NCBI RefSeq assembly: GCF_000718255.1
Contig: NZ_JOFJ01000018.1
Span: forward strand, 1-64,000
DNA length: 64,000 nucleotides
Direction of reading: 5' to 3'
Source of the DNA: Spirillospora albida
Lineage (GTDB): Bacteria > Actinomycetota > Actinomycetes > Streptosporangiales > Streptosporangiaceae
Shown here one piece after another: positions 42,591-51,888 of this stretch. The notes beneath the pieces were generated by a model that saw nothing but the letters and a program-made list of their open reading frames with translations, had not been told where the DNA came from and ran no database searches. Position 1 is the first letter of the stretch. Every line of letters begins with the position of its first letter. A program made the translations under genes and the position numbers.

Positions 42591-44291
42591 ATGATCGTCC
42601 ACAGGCGCCTGCTGCGGCTGTCCGGCGCCATCAAGGCGCCCATGGCCGCGTGCGTCGGGCTGGGCCTGGCGGTCTCGGCGGCCTACGTCGCGCAGGCGCT
42701 CCTGCTCGCGGGTGCGCTGGCCGCACTGGCCCGCGGCGACCACGACACCGCCATCACGCTTCTGGCCTGGACGTTCGCCGTGATCGCGGGCCGGGCCGTG
42801 CTCCTGTGGGCACGCGAGACCGTCACCGTCTGGGCGGGTGCCCTCGTCCGGGCCCGGCTGCGCGACCGCCTGGTCGAACGGCTCGGACTGCTCGGTCCGG
42901 CCTACCTCACCGAGGCCCGCACCGGTTCGGTGCAGACCACCGTCGTGGACGGCGTCGAGGGCCTGGACGCCTACTTCAGCCGCTACCTGCCCCAGGTCGT
43001 CATCACGTTCTGCGTCCCGGTGGTGCTCGTCGGCTGGCTGTTCACCGTGAACGCGGCGGCGGCGACGGTCCTGGCCGCCGCCGTCGGGGGCGTCCTGGTG
43101 ATCCCGCGGCTGTGGGACGTGACGCTGCTGCGCCGCGGCCGGGCCCGCTGGACGGCCTTCGCCGATCTGGCCGCCGACCACCTGGAGGCCATGCAGGGCG
43201 TCGCGACCCTGCGCGCGTTCGGCGCCGTCGGACGCCTCGGGGCCGGGCTCGCCGCCCGCGCCCACGACCTGTACACCACCACGATGCGGCAGCTCAGAGT
43301 GTCGCTGGTCGAGACCGGGGTCAGCGCCTTCCTCGTCCAGGCGGGTACCGCCGCCGCCGTCCTCGCCGCCGTGTGGTCGTCCTCTCCCGGCGCCGGGCCG
43401 GTGTTCGCCGTCCTCATGATCACTGCCGAGTGCTTCCGCCCGGTCCGGCAGCTGTCGGAGTACTGGCACGCCGGCTACCTCGGCATCACCGCCGTCGACG
43501 GGCTCCAGGAGCTGCTGTCGGCCGAGCCCGCCGTCGCCGACACCGGCACGAGGACCGCGTTCCCGTCCCACCCGGAGATCGTGTTCGATCGCGTCACGTT
43601 CACCTATCCCGGCGCGTCCGCCGCGGCCGTGCGCGACGTGACGTTCATCATCCGGGCGGGGGAGACCGTCGCGCTCATCGGACCGTCGGGAGCCGGCAAG
43701 AGCACCGTCGCCGCGCTCCTCCAACGGCACTACGACCCCGGCTCCGGAAGCATCACGATCGGTGGCTCCCCGCTCGCCGACCTCCCCCTGAGCCGCCTGC
43801 GCGCCGGCATCGCCGTGGTGGCCCAGGACACCTACCTCTTCCACGGAACGGTCGCCGACAACCTGCGGCTGGCCCGCCCCGACGCCTCCGACGCCGACCT
43901 GGAGAGGGCCGCGCGGGACGCCGACGCGCACGCCTTCATCACCGCCCTCCCCGACGGATACGCCACGGTCCTCGGCGAGCGCGGCGCGACCCTCTCGGGC
44001 GGGCAGCGCCAGCGGGTCGCCATCGCCCGCGCCCTGCTCGCCGACGCGCCCGTCCTCCTCCTGGACGAGGCGACCTCACATGTCGACGTCCACGGCGAAC
44101 AGGCGCTGGCCCGCCTCAGGAGGGGCCGCACCTGCCTGCTGATCGCGCACCGGCTCTCGACCGTCCGGGACGCCGACCGCATCGTCGTCCTCGAACAGGG
44201 ACGGATCACCGAGACCGGCGACCACGACGCCCTCACCGCCGCCGGCGGCTCCTACCACCGGCTCCTCGCACTCCAGGAGACCCGCGCATGA
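42591..44291 (+). CDS. ABC half-transporter, first of a pair (YbtP/IrtA-like)
   Basis: The 566-residue protein has a six-helix type IV transmembrane domain (about 1-310) and a nucleotide-binding domain with Walker A GPSGAGKST, Q-loop AQDTYLF, signature LSGGQRQRVAIARAL, Walker B VLLLDEATSHVD and switch His in LLIAHRLST. It is translationally coupled (ATGA) to a second half-transporter. Pairs like this beside siderophore importers (YbtPQ, IrtAB) import or process metal siderophores despite an exporter fold. The Fur-like box supports an iron-related role. Drug export is an alternative. Confidence 0.93.
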   Translation: MIVHRRLLRLSGAIKAPMAACVGLGLAVSAAYVAQALLLAGALAALARGDHDTAITLLAWTFAVIAGRAVLLWARETVTVWAGALVRARLRDRLVERLGLLGPAYLTEARTGSVQTTVVDGVEGLDAYFSRYLPQVVITFCVPVVLVGWLFTVNAAAATVLAAAVGGVLVIPRLWDVTLLRRGRARWTAFADLAADHLEAMQGVATLRAFGAVGRLGAGLAARAHDLYTTTMRQLRVSLVETGVSAFLVQAGTAAAVLAAVWSSSPGAGPVFAVLMITAECFRPVRQLSEYWHAGYLGITAVDGLQELLSAEPAVADTGTRTAFPSHPEIVFDRVTFTYPGASAAAVRDVTFIIRAGETVALIGPSGAGKSTVAALLQRHYDPGSGSITIGGSPLADLPLSRLRAGIAVVAQDTYLFHGTVADNLRLARPDASDADLERAARDADAHAFITALPDGYATVLGERGATLSGGQRQRVAIARALLADAPVLLLDEATSHVDVHGEQALARLRRGRTCLLIAHRLSTVRDADRIVVLEQGRITETGDHDALTAAGGSYHRLLALQETRA

Positions 44292-45991
44292 CCGCGTCCC
44301 CCCTGTGGTGGCTGGCCCGCACGGTCGGCGAACACCGCCGCGCCTTCGCGGCCACCCTCGCCTCGCACCTGCTCGGCCGGCTCGCCACCCTCGGCGTCGC
44401 CGTCACCTCGGCCTGGCTCGCCGGCCACGCCGTCGCGGGGCGGCCGACGCCCCTGAGCGCGTTCGCCGGGATCCTCGCCGGACTCGTCCTCCTCGCCGCC
44501 CTCGCGACCTGGTGGGAGACCTACGTCGCCCACGACCTGGCCTACCTGCTGCTCGCCCGGCTCCGCGGCAAGGTCTACGACGCCATCGCCCGCATCAGCC
44601 CGTCCCGCCGGCTCGGAAGGCGCAGCGGCGACCTGTCCGCGACCGTGCTCTCCGACGTCGAGACCCTCGAGTGGCTCTTCGCGCACACCCTCGCCCAGTC
44701 CCTCACCGCCGGCACGGTCCTCACCCTCGGCACCGTGTTCGCCGTCCTCCTCGACCCTCGGCTCCTGGTCGTGTCGCTGCCCGTGACCGTGTGCGTCCTG
44801 ACCCTCCCGCTGTGGTCGCGCCGGATGTCGCGGCGGCACGGCGAGGAGCTCCGCGAGGCCACCGCGGAGCTGACCGCCGACGTCGTCGACACCGTGCAGG
44901 GGATGCGTGAGCTCACCGCGTTCACCGCCCTGGAACGGCGACGGGCGCTGCTCACCGAACGCACCCGGCGCCTGGCCCGCGCCCAGGCCGCCAACGCCGG
45001 GCGCGGCGGCCTCGAAGCCGCCCTCCTGGACCTGCTCGTCTCCGCCGCCGCAGTCGGAACCCTCCTGGTCGTGGCCGCGCTCATCCGCTCCGGCGACCTG
45101 CCGCTCGCCCACGGCCCCGCCGCCATGGTCCTCGCCGCCGGCTCCCTCGGCCCCGCCACCCAGGTCGCCCTGCTGCTCAAGGAGTACGGCACGCTCCGCG
45201 CGGCGGCGGGCCGCGTCCAGGCCCTCGTCACCGCGCCGGCCGAGGTGTCCCCGCCCTCCGACGGCCCCGCCCCCGCCCCGGCCCCGGACGTGGTCTTCGA
45301 GGACGTGCACTTCCGGTACTCAACCGACGGACCGGACGTTCTGCGCGGCGTCTCGTTCACGATCCCCCACGGCAGGACCGTCGCCCTCGTGGGCAGATCG
45401 GGCGCCGGCAAGACGACCTGCGTCTCCCTGCTGCTGCGCTACTGGGACCCCGACCGCGGGCGCATCCTCCTCGGAGGCACACCCCTCGACCAGATCACCG
45501 ACCTTCCCTCCCGCATCACCGTCGTCCCCCAGGACGTCCACCTCTTCGCGGGGACGATCGGTGACAACGTCCGCCTCGGAGCCCCGTCCGCCGACCCCGC
45601 ACCCGCCCTGGCCCGCGCCCAGCTCACCCTGGACCCGGACACCAAGGCCGGCGAACGCGGCGTCATGCTCTCCGGAGGCCAGCGCGCCCGCGTCGCCATC
45701 GCCCGCGCCCTGGCCGTCGACGCCTCCGTCCTGATCCTCGACGAGGCCATCGCGAACCTGGACCCCGAGAACGAGGCCCGGCTCACCGACGCCCTCGAAG
45801 CCGCCGCCCGCGACCGCGCCACCCTGGTGATCGCCCACCGCCTCTCCACCATCCGCCGAGCCGACCACATCGTCGTCCTGCACGACGGCCACGTCGCCGA
45901 GCAGGGCACCTTCGAGGAGCTCATCGCCAACCCCGAAGGCCACCTCTCCCGTCTCTTCCGACCGAGCGCGGCTACTTGCCGCCTTCGGTGA
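44288..45991 (+). CDS. ABC half-transporter, second of a pair (YbtQ/IrtB-like)
   Basis: This 567-residue half-transporter has six helices (about 18-310) and an NBD with GRSGAGKTTCVSLL, PQDVHLFAG, LSGGQRARVAIARAL, VLILDEAIANLD and VIAHRLST. The post-Walker-B residues (AIANLD) and the D-loop differ from its partner, as often in heterodimers. Its ATG overlaps the partner stop, and it ends 40 bp from the convergent esterase gene. Confidence 0.93.
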   Translation: MTASPLWWLARTVGEHRRAFAATLASHLLGRLATLGVAVTSAWLAGHAVAGRPTPLSAFAGILAGLVLLAALATWWETYVAHDLAYLLLARLRGKVYDAIARISPSRRLGRRSGDLSATVLSDVETLEWLFAHTLAQSLTAGTVLTLGTVFAVLLDPRLLVVSLPVTVCVLTLPLWSRRMSRRHGEELREATAELTADVVDTVQGMRELTAFTALERRRALLTERTRRLARAQAANAGRGGLEAALLDLLVSAAAVGTLLVVAALIRSGDLPLAHGPAAMVLAAGSLGPATQVALLLKEYGTLRAAAGRVQALVTAPAEVSPPSDGPAPAPAPDVVFEDVHFRYSTDGPDVLRGVSFTIPHGRTVALVGRSGAGKTTCVSLLLRYWDPDRGRILLGGTPLDQITDLPSRITVVPQDVHLFAGTIGDNVRLGAPSADPAPALARAQLTLDPDTKAGERGVMLSGGQRARVAIARALAVDASVLILDEAIANLDPENEARLTDALEAAARDRATLVIAHRLSTIRRADHIVVLHDGHVAEQGTFEELIANPEGHLSRLFRPSAATCRLR

Positions 45992-46031
45992 GGGGCGGGC
46001 ATGGATGGTGCGATTGACACGCACACGCCTG

Positions 46032-47201
46032 TCAATCCGGCCAAGCCTCCAGCCTGGCAGCCTTCTTGAGGAAGACGATGCCGTCGATCGCGTCGAGCCG
46101 GGCCGGGTCCAGCGGGAAATAGGCCCGATCGTGGGAGATGCGCGGGGCGGGCCTCGTGATGGCTTCGCTCAGGCGGCGGGCGTCGATGACGGAGTGGTCC
46201 CACGGGAGGGAGGACAGAAGGCCCTCGACGGTGTCCGGCGCCGGGGCGTGGTCGCTCACCGTGCCGAAGGCCGAGGCCAGGAAGGCGTACCGGTCGCCCA
46301 GATGCGTCGCGGTGATCGCTCCCGCGCTCCACCACTCCAACTGCTGGTCGCCGAACGGCACGAAGCTCTTGTTCCGCTGCAGGTGGAGGTTATGGCCGAA
46401 GACCAGGGCCGGGCCCTGCTCGGCGACGGCACGCAGGTTGGCGGCCATCATCGCGTCCCGCAGGGCCGACAGCCTGGCCATCCGGGCGGGGGACGTGTCG
46501 GCCATCCAGTGGTGGTAGCGGAGCAGGCCGGTGGCGGTGCGCCCGTACAGTGCCGCCCTCTCCCCGTCCCGCGCTCTCAGCCGCGGCGCCTGCGTGTCGA
46601 GCAGCGCCACCAGGTCGTCGGTGATCAGTCGCAGCCGCTGGGCGTCGGGGGACCGGCCGATCGACCGGGACGGATCCATGACCGTGGCTTCGTCCGCCCA
46701 TCGGTCGTCCGGGCCGAGCAGCGTGTCGAGGGTTTCCATCGAGTACGGGAGCGGGCCGTCGAGGAGGCCGTGGAGGCCGGTGAGCGCCTGGCGCGGGCTC
46801 GCCGCCCAATACTCCAGCGGTCCGTCGAAGCCATGGAACCGGAGCTTTTCGTCATGCTCCTCGTTGTACGCGCGCATCCAGCGCACGAGCTCGCGGTTGG
46901 CCGGTGACGCGCCGAAGCCGTGGCTGATGCCGCGTTCCATGACGTCGTCGAGCGTGCCCGTGCCCGTCGTGATGTGGTCGTCGACCACGAGTCCCATGAG
47001 GCAGTCGCTCTCGATCGCGAACGATCGGTAGCCCTCGTGCTCGACCAGATGCCGGAAGATCTCGTTGCGCACCTCGCCGAGCTCCCCGACGAAATGCCTG
47101 GCCTCGCCCAGGCCGAGCAGCAGGGGCTGGGCGGGCAGCGACCGCAGGAACGCCGAGACGCTCGCGCCGTCGAGCGGCCGGGCCATTTCCCTGATATCCA
47201 T
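46032..47201 (-). CDS. Erythromycin esterase family protein
   Basis: The 389-residue product has the family signature LLGLGEARHFVGELGEVRNE, then GYRSFAIESD, RFHGFDGPLEYW and a late LVFGHNLHLQRN. These carry the Glu/His residues associated with the metal-dependent esterase mechanism. It may hydrolyse macrolide lactones or another ester; many family members have unknown substrates. ATG 47201 is used; ATG 47186 is possible. It is divergent from a two-HTH MerR gene that probably regulates it. Confidence 0.9.
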   Translation of the reverse strand: MDIREMARPLDGASVSAFLRSLPAQPLLLGLGEARHFVGELGEVRNEIFRHLVEHEGYRSFAIESDCLMGLVVDDHITTGTGTLDDVMERGISHGFGASPANRELVRWMRAYNEEHDEKLRFHGFDGPLEYWAASPRQALTGLHGLLDGPLPYSMETLDTLLGPDDRWADEATVMDPSRSIGRSPDAQRLRLITDDLVALLDTQAPRLRARDGERAALYGRTATGLLRYHHWMADTSPARMARLSALRDAMMAANLRAVAEQGPALVFGHNLHLQRNKSFVPFGDQQLEWWSAGAITATHLGDRYAFLASAFGTVSDHAPAPDTVEGLLSSLPWDHSVIDARRLSEAITRPAPRISHDRAYFPLDPARLDAIDGIVFLKKAARLEAWPD

Positions 47202-47291
47202 GCCTTCAACGGTATCGTTTAACCTTCGGTGTAAACTTTTCCGGGAAATCCCCTCTCTCATAGCGATGGACCTTCAATCGGTGATGCATCC

Positions 47292-47975
47292 GTGAGGCCA
47301 GTGGACCTGGCGCGCGAGCACGGCCTGTCCACCCAGGCGATCAGGAACTACGAGGACGCCGGCATCCTGCCCACCGCCGAACGCACCGTCCACGGCTACC
47401 GCACCTACACGCCGCTGCACGCGCACGCCCTGCGCGCCTTTCTCGCCCTGGTGCCCGGGCACGGCCACCGGACGGCCACATTGATCATGCAGGCGATCAA
47501 CCGGGGTGCCACCGAGGACGCGCTGCGGCTCATCGACGAAAGCCACGGCCGACTCCTCGACGACCGCCGCACCCTCCAGGCCGTCGAAGCCGCGCTCCGC
47601 GATCTGGCGCCCGTGCCGCAAGAACGCGGCGACACGTTCATCGGCCCCCTCGCCAGGAGGCTCGGCCTCCGTCCGGCCACCCTGCGCAAATGGGAGAACG
47701 CCGGGCTGGTCCGGCCGCGCCGCGACCCGCGGACGGGCTACCGGATCTACGACGCGGCCGACGTGCGGGACGTCCGGCTGGCCCACCAGCTCAGGCGGGG
47801 CGGTTACCTGTTGGAGCAGATCGCCCCGCTGATCGCTCAGGTGCGCTCCGCCGGAGGCGTCGCCCCGTTGGAGTCGACACTGCGCGACTGGCAGGCTCGC
47901 CTGTCCGCCCGGGGCCGCGCCATGCTCAAGGGCGCCACCGGCCTGGACGCCTACCTCCGCGCTCGCGAACCCTGA
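47292..47975 (+). CDS. MerR-family regulator with two HTH domains (TioE-like)
   Basis: This 227-residue protein has an N-terminal MerR helix-turn-helix (VDLAREHGLSTQAIRNYEDA, then GYRTYT). A second complete one follows at about residues 118-185 (LARRLGLRPATLRKWENAGL, then GYRIYDAADVRDVRL). Such tandem-HTH TioE-type regulators sit beside antibiotic-resistance or esterase genes. The 90-bp gap to the esterase contains GTTTAACC and a near-inverted GGTGTAAAC around 47218-47237. GTG 47292 is the start. Confidence 0.88.
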   Translation: MRPVDLAREHGLSTQAIRNYEDAGILPTAERTVHGYRTYTPLHAHALRAFLALVPGHGHRTATLIMQAINRGATEDALRLIDESHGRLLDDRRTLQAVEAALRDLAPVPQERGDTFIGPLARRLGLRPATLRKWENAGLVRPRRDPRTGYRIYDAADVRDVRLAHQLRRGGYLLEQIAPLIAQVRSAGGVAPLESTLRDWQARLSARGRAMLKGATGLDAYLRAREP

Positions 47976-48062
47976 CCCCGCCACCCCGCCCGAACAGACG
48001 CCCAGGCCAGGGTGTTCCGTATGGCTGTTCCGGTGAAGGCCCCTTCCGGACCACGTGGACGG

Positions 48063-48143
48063 GTGAACGGAACCCGGGTCGGCTACGCGCGCTGCTCCAT
48101 CGACGAGCAAGACGTCGTGATCCAGATACGCCGCGTCCAGTGA
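48063..48143 (+). pseudogene. Serine recombinase/resolvase N-terminal fragment
   Basis: A 26-residue frame from GTG 48063 reads RVGYARCSIDEQDVVIQ and stops at 48143. It is the start of the serine resolvase domain (GYxRxSxxxQ), with the usual catalytic Ser position occupied (CSIDEQ). The remaining catalytic and DNA-binding parts are absent. It fits with Tn3-type transposon debris at 9.5 kb. Confidence 0.6.
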
Positions 48144-48205
48144 GGCTGTGCCCGCCCCCGGTCATGCCGGACACTCCTCTGTGGTGAGCCGGTGCGGACT
48201 GCGGG

Positions 48206-48454
48206 TCAGTCGGCCGGTCGGGGGATCACCGTTCCCAATGATCTGGTGACCTTGAAGCCGGCCGCCGGGCACCTGATCTCCCCATTCGGACCCAACGCGG
48301 CGGGTACGGCCACCTGGGGCTGCCTGAAGGTGCCGCCCACCGCCACTCCGCTCAGCGGCTTGTCGGTACAGGTCCTGATGAGGCCGGCCTCCTTCAGCTC
48401 GATGCCGTCGGCCCGGGGGTTCAGCACGATCGTGACCGCGGTCGGTCGGGTCAC
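48206..48454 (-). CDS. Hypothetical protein, possibly a chimeric remnant
   Basis: A GTG at 48454 starts an 82-residue frame, MTRPTAVTIVLNPRADGIEL, with two cysteines and a Pro/Ala-rich end (GTVIPRPAD). Its first ten codons and the preceding stop belong to a 49-bp block repeated at 35791-35839. The rest is unrelated to that locus, so the start has been joined to new sequence. No family is recognised. Confidence 0.3.
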   Translation of the reverse strand: MTRPTAVTIVLNPRADGIELKEAGLIRTCTDKPLSGVAVGGTFRQPQVAVPAALGPNGEIRCPAAGFKVTRSLGTVIPRPAD

Positions 48455-48478
48455 GAGGGCGTCCGGCGCCCCGGGCCT

Positions 48479-48641
48479 CGACCATCTGGACGACGGAGAC
48501 GCCGAGGGCGAACGGAAGGTCTGGGACTACACGCTGTACTACCGTCCTCGCCGGACCGGCGGCTTCTCCGTGCGCGGAGTGGTCGGTCCGGGCGACATCG
48601 CCGGCCGCATCCTCCAGCGACTCGGGCAGACCGAGAGCTGA
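48479..48641 (+). pseudogene. Possible C-terminal gene fragment
   Basis: This plus-strand frame reads in protein-like fashion (GERKVWDYTLYYRPRRTGGF, then GVVGPGDIAGRILQRLGQ) to a stop at 48641. Its upstream continuation runs into the antisense of the repeated junction block. No start codon belongs to it clearly. It may be a 5'-truncated gene end. Confidence 0.25.
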
Positions 48642-48661
48642 CCGTCGCCCACCGGGCGGCG

Positions 48662-48697
48662 CGGATGCGCGGCCGATGTGGGGCGGCCGCGCATCCG
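48662..48697 (-). terminator. Terminator after the metalloprotease gene
   Basis: Perfect 13-bp arms (48662-48674 and 48685-48697) with a 10-nt loop lie about 20 bp beyond the stop of the minus-strand metalloprotease gene. Confidence 0.75.
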
Positions 48698-48715
48698 GGC
48701 CTTCACGGCGGGACG

Positions 48716-51475
48716 TCAGACGCTGCCGGAGGTGCGGCTGACGTTCTCCAGGCGCCACTCGGCGGCGGGGTCGGCGAGCGGCCGGGACAGCAGGTGGGCG
48801 TTGCCGTCGACGCCGCGGAACGCGATGTGGCGCTCGGTCTGGCTCAGCCAGACCGAGTAGCCGTCGCGCGTGGCTGGCATGCGGGGGAGGGCGATCGTCT
48901 CCGAGACCCAGCCGTCGCCCGCGGACCGCAGGATCTGGATGTCGTCGTCGTAGCCACCCCAGACGAGGGACCAGGTCAGCTCCGACCCCACGGGGACGCG
49001 GTGCATCGCCAGGAACCTGGCGTGGGGAAGGCCCAGTTCGGCCGACAGGTCACGGGTGTGCCAGACGCCGTCGGAGCCCTGGAAGAACATGCGGATGTTC
49101 TGGATGTGGTCGATGAAGAACAGGCGGTGCTCCTCACCCGGGCGGGCCGCGGCGCAGATCGGGCTGTCCGCCACCAGGAGGGGTTTCTCATCCTGGGTCG
49201 CCTGGTGGAGGGAGAGCTGTGACCAGCCGTCCGGGCCCTCCTGCAGCATGCGCAGCTCGTCGCCCTCGTCGGTGTAGGTGACGAACTCCCACCCGGTGTC
49301 GCGGTTCAGGTACGGGAACAGGCCGCTGTCCAGGGGCCTGCTCGCGCCCGGCTGCGTGATGTCCTCCCACTGCCAGGGCAGGCCGGGCCGCTGGGAGAGC
49401 CGGATGACGCGCCCGTCCGCGGTCTGGTACACGACGCGCTGGGTGGCTCCGTTGCGGTAGGCGGAGGGCGTTTCGATCCCGGGCGGCGCTCCGGAGGCCG
49501 CGCACAGGTCGGCCCAGGCCCACGACGCGCCGTTCCACCACAGCTGGTGGATGTGGTCGTCCTCGCCCCGGTAGACGTAGGACGGGACGCCGTCGGCGGC
49601 GTGGAAGGGCGAGTGGGCCGAGCGCTCGGCCATCCGGGGCGCTCCGGGGACGCCGGCGGTGAGCTGGACGAAGGCCCAGCCGTCGCCGTCGGGGTGGTTC
49701 ACCAGGAGGTGCCCCTCACAGTCGCGGTAGGCCAGATGGTTCTGCCCGGGAAGCGCTTCCATGCCCCGGGGGGCGAAGAAGGGCATGCGGCCGTACAGGG
49801 ACCGGAAGCCGTTGATGTCGTCCGTCTTGGGGATGCGGTACCACGTGGCGTTTCGGGCCATCAGCGCCTTCTTGCTGCCGTGGGCGAGGCCGAGGGCGTG
49901 GCCGATCTCGTGGGTGGCGACGTACACGAAATCGGCGCCGGAATTGTCCGGGGGCAGGGGGTCCAGGTAGCCCGGGGCGATCCAGCGGATGTCCCTGTTG
50001 AAGATGATCGGCAGCTTGGTCGGCTTCTTCTTCCACGGATTCAGGTCGCCGGGGAACTCGGTGACGGCGAAGACCGTCCGGAACAGTCCGGTGTCGAAGT
50101 CCGGGTGGTCGCCGACGGAGATGACCAGATCGGCCTTCTCGGCGTCGAAGACCCGGGTGAGCGTGGGGGCCTGCGTCCATCCCGCGAAGAGGATCTTGAA
50201 CCATTCGGTGAAGGCGTTCTCCAGGAGCTGGATCTTCAGCTCCAGGGTGAACTCCGGATGCCCGATCGGCATGTGCATGTCGCCGAGGTAGTACGTGATG
50301 TTGGTGTAGCGGTAGTGGCGTCCGTCGTAGGTGTTGAAGCCCGCCGGCAGGACCGCGTCCGGAGTGCCGCAGCCCGGCGAGGTCAGGTGCCCCACGGTCG
50401 TCGTGTCCGGGGCGGCCGTGACGGGCAGCTCGTGGTACGTCTGGTACGAACGGAGCGCCTGGGAGAGGGTGCCCTGGTGCCCGGCCTGGCGGAGCAGGTT
50501 CGCCACCGCCTCCAGCGGCACGTCCGACAGGGTCGGCTCGATGAGCGAGACGGTGCCGTCGCGGGTGTCGCCGACGTAGGCGGTGCCGTCCTCCCCGACG
50601 GTGACGCCGTACGGCCCGTTCCCGGTCTTGACCACGTCCAGGACCAGCGGGTTGTACGGGTCGGTCAGGTCGGCCAGCTGGGCGCCGTCGTCGGTCGCCA
50701 TCCACGCCCGGGACAGATGCGGGTGGGCGGCCAGGTCCCGGACGCCGCGCGCGGTGCCGGCCGATCCCAGCCGCTCGCCGGTCCCGGGGTCGTGCGCGCC
50801 CACCAGGGGGTGCACTCCGCCGCCGCCCAGCGAGCCGACGTACACCATGCCGTCGTGCGCGACGGCGACGGCGTTGGGCTGCAGGTGCGCGGGGGTCATG
50901 GCGGCCGTCCGGACCGAGCCGTCGGGACCGATGACGGCCAGCGCGTCGATGGGCTCCTGGTCGGACCGCAGGCACAGGGCGGCCATGACGTCGCCGTCCG
51001 CGGCGACGGCGATCCGGGTCGGCGGTGCGGGCAGGTCGATGGTGTGCCGCTGCGAGGGGTCGGTGGCATCGATCACGATGAGCCGGCGGTGCGGCCAGTC
51101 GGCGGCGTAGATGCGGTCGGCCACGGGGTCGACCGCGATGTGGAGCAGCCCGAAGCCGACCGGGATCTCCTCCATCCGGCCGGTGGCCAGGTCGCACCGT
51201 GTGATGCTGCGGCTCTCCTCGCCCCAGTTCATGACGTACGCCTGGTTCCGGGGCTGATGCCAGGCCACCGCCCTCGGCATGTGCCCGACCGGCAGCGGGT
51301 CGGCGACGGGCTCGAGCGTCCGGGGGTGCAGCATGTGCAGCTTCCCCCACCCCGACGCGCCGTAGTGCGCGACCAGGAGCGCCGGCCCGGCCGCGGCCAG
51401 GCCGTGCACCGAGCCGGGGTCGTCCGGAGTGCCCAGCCGCACCTGGGTCTGCGGCCGTTCGAGTCGTGGAGCCAT
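48716..51475 (-). CDS. Large matrixin-like zinc metalloprotease with propeller domains
   Basis: A 919-residue protein. An N-terminal beta-propeller (about 10-310) of YVTN-like blades carries repeated motifs such as DRIYAADWPHRRLIVIDA. A peptidoglycan-binding-like helical segment follows (about 315-365, LRQAGHQGTLSQALRSYQ). The matrixin domain (about 380-560) has the zinc site HEIGHALGLAH and LMARN after it. A C-terminal propeller-like repeat region covers about 565-919. SPGCGTPD sits just before the protease domain, where MMPs have the cysteine switch PRCGxPD. No signal peptide is visible. The ATG at 51475 has GGGAG six to seven bases ahead. Confidence 0.85.
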   Translation of the reverse strand: MAPRLERPQTQVRLGTPDDPGSVHGLAAAGPALLVAHYGASGWGKLHMLHPRTLEPVADPLPVGHMPRAVAWHQPRNQAYVMNWGEESRSITRCDLATGRMEEIPVGFGLLHIAVDPVADRIYAADWPHRRLIVIDATDPSQRHTIDLPAPPTRIAVAADGDVMAALCLRSDQEPIDALAVIGPDGSVRTAAMTPAHLQPNAVAVAHDGMVYVGSLGGGGVHPLVGAHDPGTGERLGSAGTARGVRDLAAHPHLSRAWMATDDGAQLADLTDPYNPLVLDVVKTGNGPYGVTVGEDGTAYVGDTRDGTVSLIEPTLSDVPLEAVANLLRQAGHQGTLSQALRSYQTYHELPVTAAPDTTTVGHLTSPGCGTPDAVLPAGFNTYDGRHYRYTNITYYLGDMHMPIGHPEFTLELKIQLLENAFTEWFKILFAGWTQAPTLTRVFDAEKADLVISVGDHPDFDTGLFRTVFAVTEFPGDLNPWKKKPTKLPIIFNRDIRWIAPGYLDPLPPDNSGADFVYVATHEIGHALGLAHGSKKALMARNATWYRIPKTDDINGFRSLYGRMPFFAPRGMEALPGQNHLAYRDCEGHLLVNHPDGDGWAFVQLTAGVPGAPRMAERSAHSPFHAADGVPSYVYRGEDDHIHQLWWNGASWAWADLCAASGAPPGIETPSAYRNGATQRVVYQTADGRVIRLSQRPGLPWQWEDITQPGASRPLDSGLFPYLNRDTGWEFVTYTDEGDELRMLQEGPDGWSQLSLHQATQDEKPLLVADSPICAAARPGEEHRLFFIDHIQNIRMFFQGSDGVWHTRDLSAELGLPHARFLAMHRVPVGSELTWSLVWGGYDDDIQILRSAGDGWVSETIALPRMPATRDGYSVWLSQTERHIAFRGVDGNAHLLSRPLADPAAEWRLENVSRTSGSV

Positions 51476-51888
51476 GTTCTTCTCCCATGCCGGGTGTCGG
51501 AGGAATTTCGCCGCGGTTGGGACGGCACGGGGTGAGGGGCCCGCGGCGAACGCCGGTCGAGGGCCGCGCCCTCTGCTCCGGCATGCCAAGGCTCTCCGCG
51601 GACGGCGGCGCGGACATCCGTGAATGCCGCCGAGTTCTCGGGTCGTCCACGTACACCGGCGGAGCGGGCACTACGAGGCGCGATCCGGCGCAGCGTCGGA
51701 CGAGGGGGACCGTCGCGGTCAGTGCTACCGCTGAGCTGGGCGAACTCGATCGCGTGTACGTGCTCGCGCGTTCCTTGCCGACACCGGGTTCGCGTGACGG
51801 CCTCCGCTACCGGTCGCGACCAAATGATCGCTTTCCGTAGCCGTTAGAGTGGATCGGACCAGCGCCTGACGTTCGCCGGGGGAGACGA
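51476..51888. other. Divergent intergenic region
   Basis: This 413-bp gap lies between the metalloprotease and CHASE-kinase genes. Short open frames are Arg/Ser-rich and not convincing. The segment around 51810-51850 is comparatively AT-rich and could hold the kinase promoter. No palindromic operator was found. Confidence 0.3.
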
